From contig JAJXUF010000200.1 in NCBI GenBank assembly GCA_021783175.1, positions 1 through 5,390 on the forward strand: 5,390 nucleotides of DNA, given 5' to 3'. The position numbers and the translations under genes were made by a program. Shown here one piece after another: positions 5,051-5,390 of this stretch (the stretch's first letter is position 1; every line of letters starts with the position of its first letter). This DNA comes from Pseudomonadota bacterium. Its GTDB lineage: Bacteria > Pseudomonadota > Gammaproteobacteria > Acidiferrobacterales > UBA6901. A model generated the notes under the pieces. It saw only the letters and a program-made list of their open reading frames with translations. It did not search any database and was not told the DNA's origin.

Positions 5051-5390
5051 ATGCAAAAATCTGATCAATCCATTCGCAATCGCTTGTTGGTAGCACGGCT
5101 ACCGGCAATGCCGCAGATACTCGTCAAACTGATCGACCTCTGCCAAAGAGACGATGCTGGCATGGGTCAGGTGGCCAAGCTCATTGCGCACGATGCGGGC
5201 ATGACCGCGAAGATCCTGGGCATTGCCAACAGTTCGGCGTATAGCCACAGCAGCCTCCAGTTGGGAATTGCGCAAGCACTCAATACGCTCGGCATCGAGA
5301 TGATCAAGACCGTGGTGATCAACGAATCGGTGTTTCAGACGTTCAGCAGTTTCTCCCGCTTGAACCGCGCGGATCTTCGCGGCTTCTGGC
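5051..5390 (+). CDS. HDOD-domain signalling protein, N-terminal part (3' end outside window)
   Basis: The frame runs from ATG 5051 to the right edge: 113 residues, no stop. The HDOD pattern is clear: LPAMP at 17-21, a helix with VAKLIAHDAGMTAKILGIANSS (41-62; the family has xxI-xxD-xxLTxxLLxxANS), ALNTLG at 76-81 and a following IKTVVINESVF helix. HDOD domains are degenerate relatives of HD phosphohydrolases that usually lack the metal-binding His/Asp pairs and act in signalling or protein interaction. In Betaproteobacteria such N-terminal HDOD domains are often followed by GAF, GGDEF or histidine-kinase parts, but the C-terminus here is not visible. No signal peptide is seen, so it is probably cytoplasmic. 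ATG 5051 lacks a good ribosome site; GTG 4982 is the only clear upstream alternative before an in-frame stop (4979-4981) and would add 23 residues unlike the family. It is divergent from surE. Confidence 0.88.
   Translation, partial: MQKSDQSIRNRLLVARLPAMPQILVKLIDLCQRDDAGMGQVAKLIAHDAGMTAKILGIANSSAYSHSSLQLGIAQALNTLGIEMIKTVVINESVFQTFSSFSRLNRADLRGFW

Noticed and set aside
4873..5064. 63-codon plus-strand ORF ending inside the HDOD gene
   Set aside because: It is in a different frame from the HDOD gene, begins inside the promoter-like element and shows no recognisable pattern.

Overview
The window looks like a stretch of proteobacterial chromosome, most probably betaproteobacterial (possibly Nitrosomonadales/Gallionellaceae-like). 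That placement is inferred from the surE-pcm-nlpD cluster, the N-terminal extension of Pcm, the style of the HDOD protein and a moderately high GC content. It cannot be fixed without a database search. There are six protein-coding genes with clear support, two of them cut by the window edges. I see no tRNA, rRNA, CRISPR array, insertion sequence or phage gene.

Layout. Positions 1-380 (+) hold the C-terminal end of a beta-propeller protein with Asp-box (BNR) repeats, resembling the end of GH74 xyloglucanase-type proteins. Positions 545-964 (+) encode a small predicted lipoprotein of unknown function behind a plausible sigma70-type promoter. A convergent junction at 965-1059 contains two perfect 7-bp stem-loops. 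Four genes then lie on the minus strand, in transcription order surE (4345-3596), pcm (3599-2943), nlpD (2946-1999) and a radical SAM gene (1905-1060). The first three are joined by 4-bp stop/start overlaps (GTGA and ATGA) and are surely one operon. The radical SAM gene follows nlpD after 93 bp on the same strand and is probably read through. Positions 4346-5050 form a 705-bp divergent intergenic region, and 5051-5390 (+) is the start of an HDOD-domain signalling protein.

How the genes fit together. SurE (nucleoside monophosphate phosphatase), Pcm (repair of isoaspartyl damage in proteins) and NlpD (lipoprotein activator of septal peptidoglycan amidases) form the classical stationary-phase/stress cluster that in many Proteobacteria precedes rpoS. 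Here rpoS is not in its usual place after nlpD; a MoaA/TYW1-like radical SAM protein of unknown substrate occupies that position.

The most unexplained part is the 705-bp region between surE and the HDOD gene. It has a very AT-rich core (about 4740-4900), two abutting palindromes just upstream of a promoter-like element facing the HDOD gene, and a near-perfect 20-bp palindrome. It also has several inverted repeats in what would be the surE leader. A 21-codon ORF with a strong Shine-Dalgarno sequence, followed by a terminator-like hairpin, lies antisense to that leader. I found no convincing new multi-gene system; these non-coding signals are the candidates worth checking.
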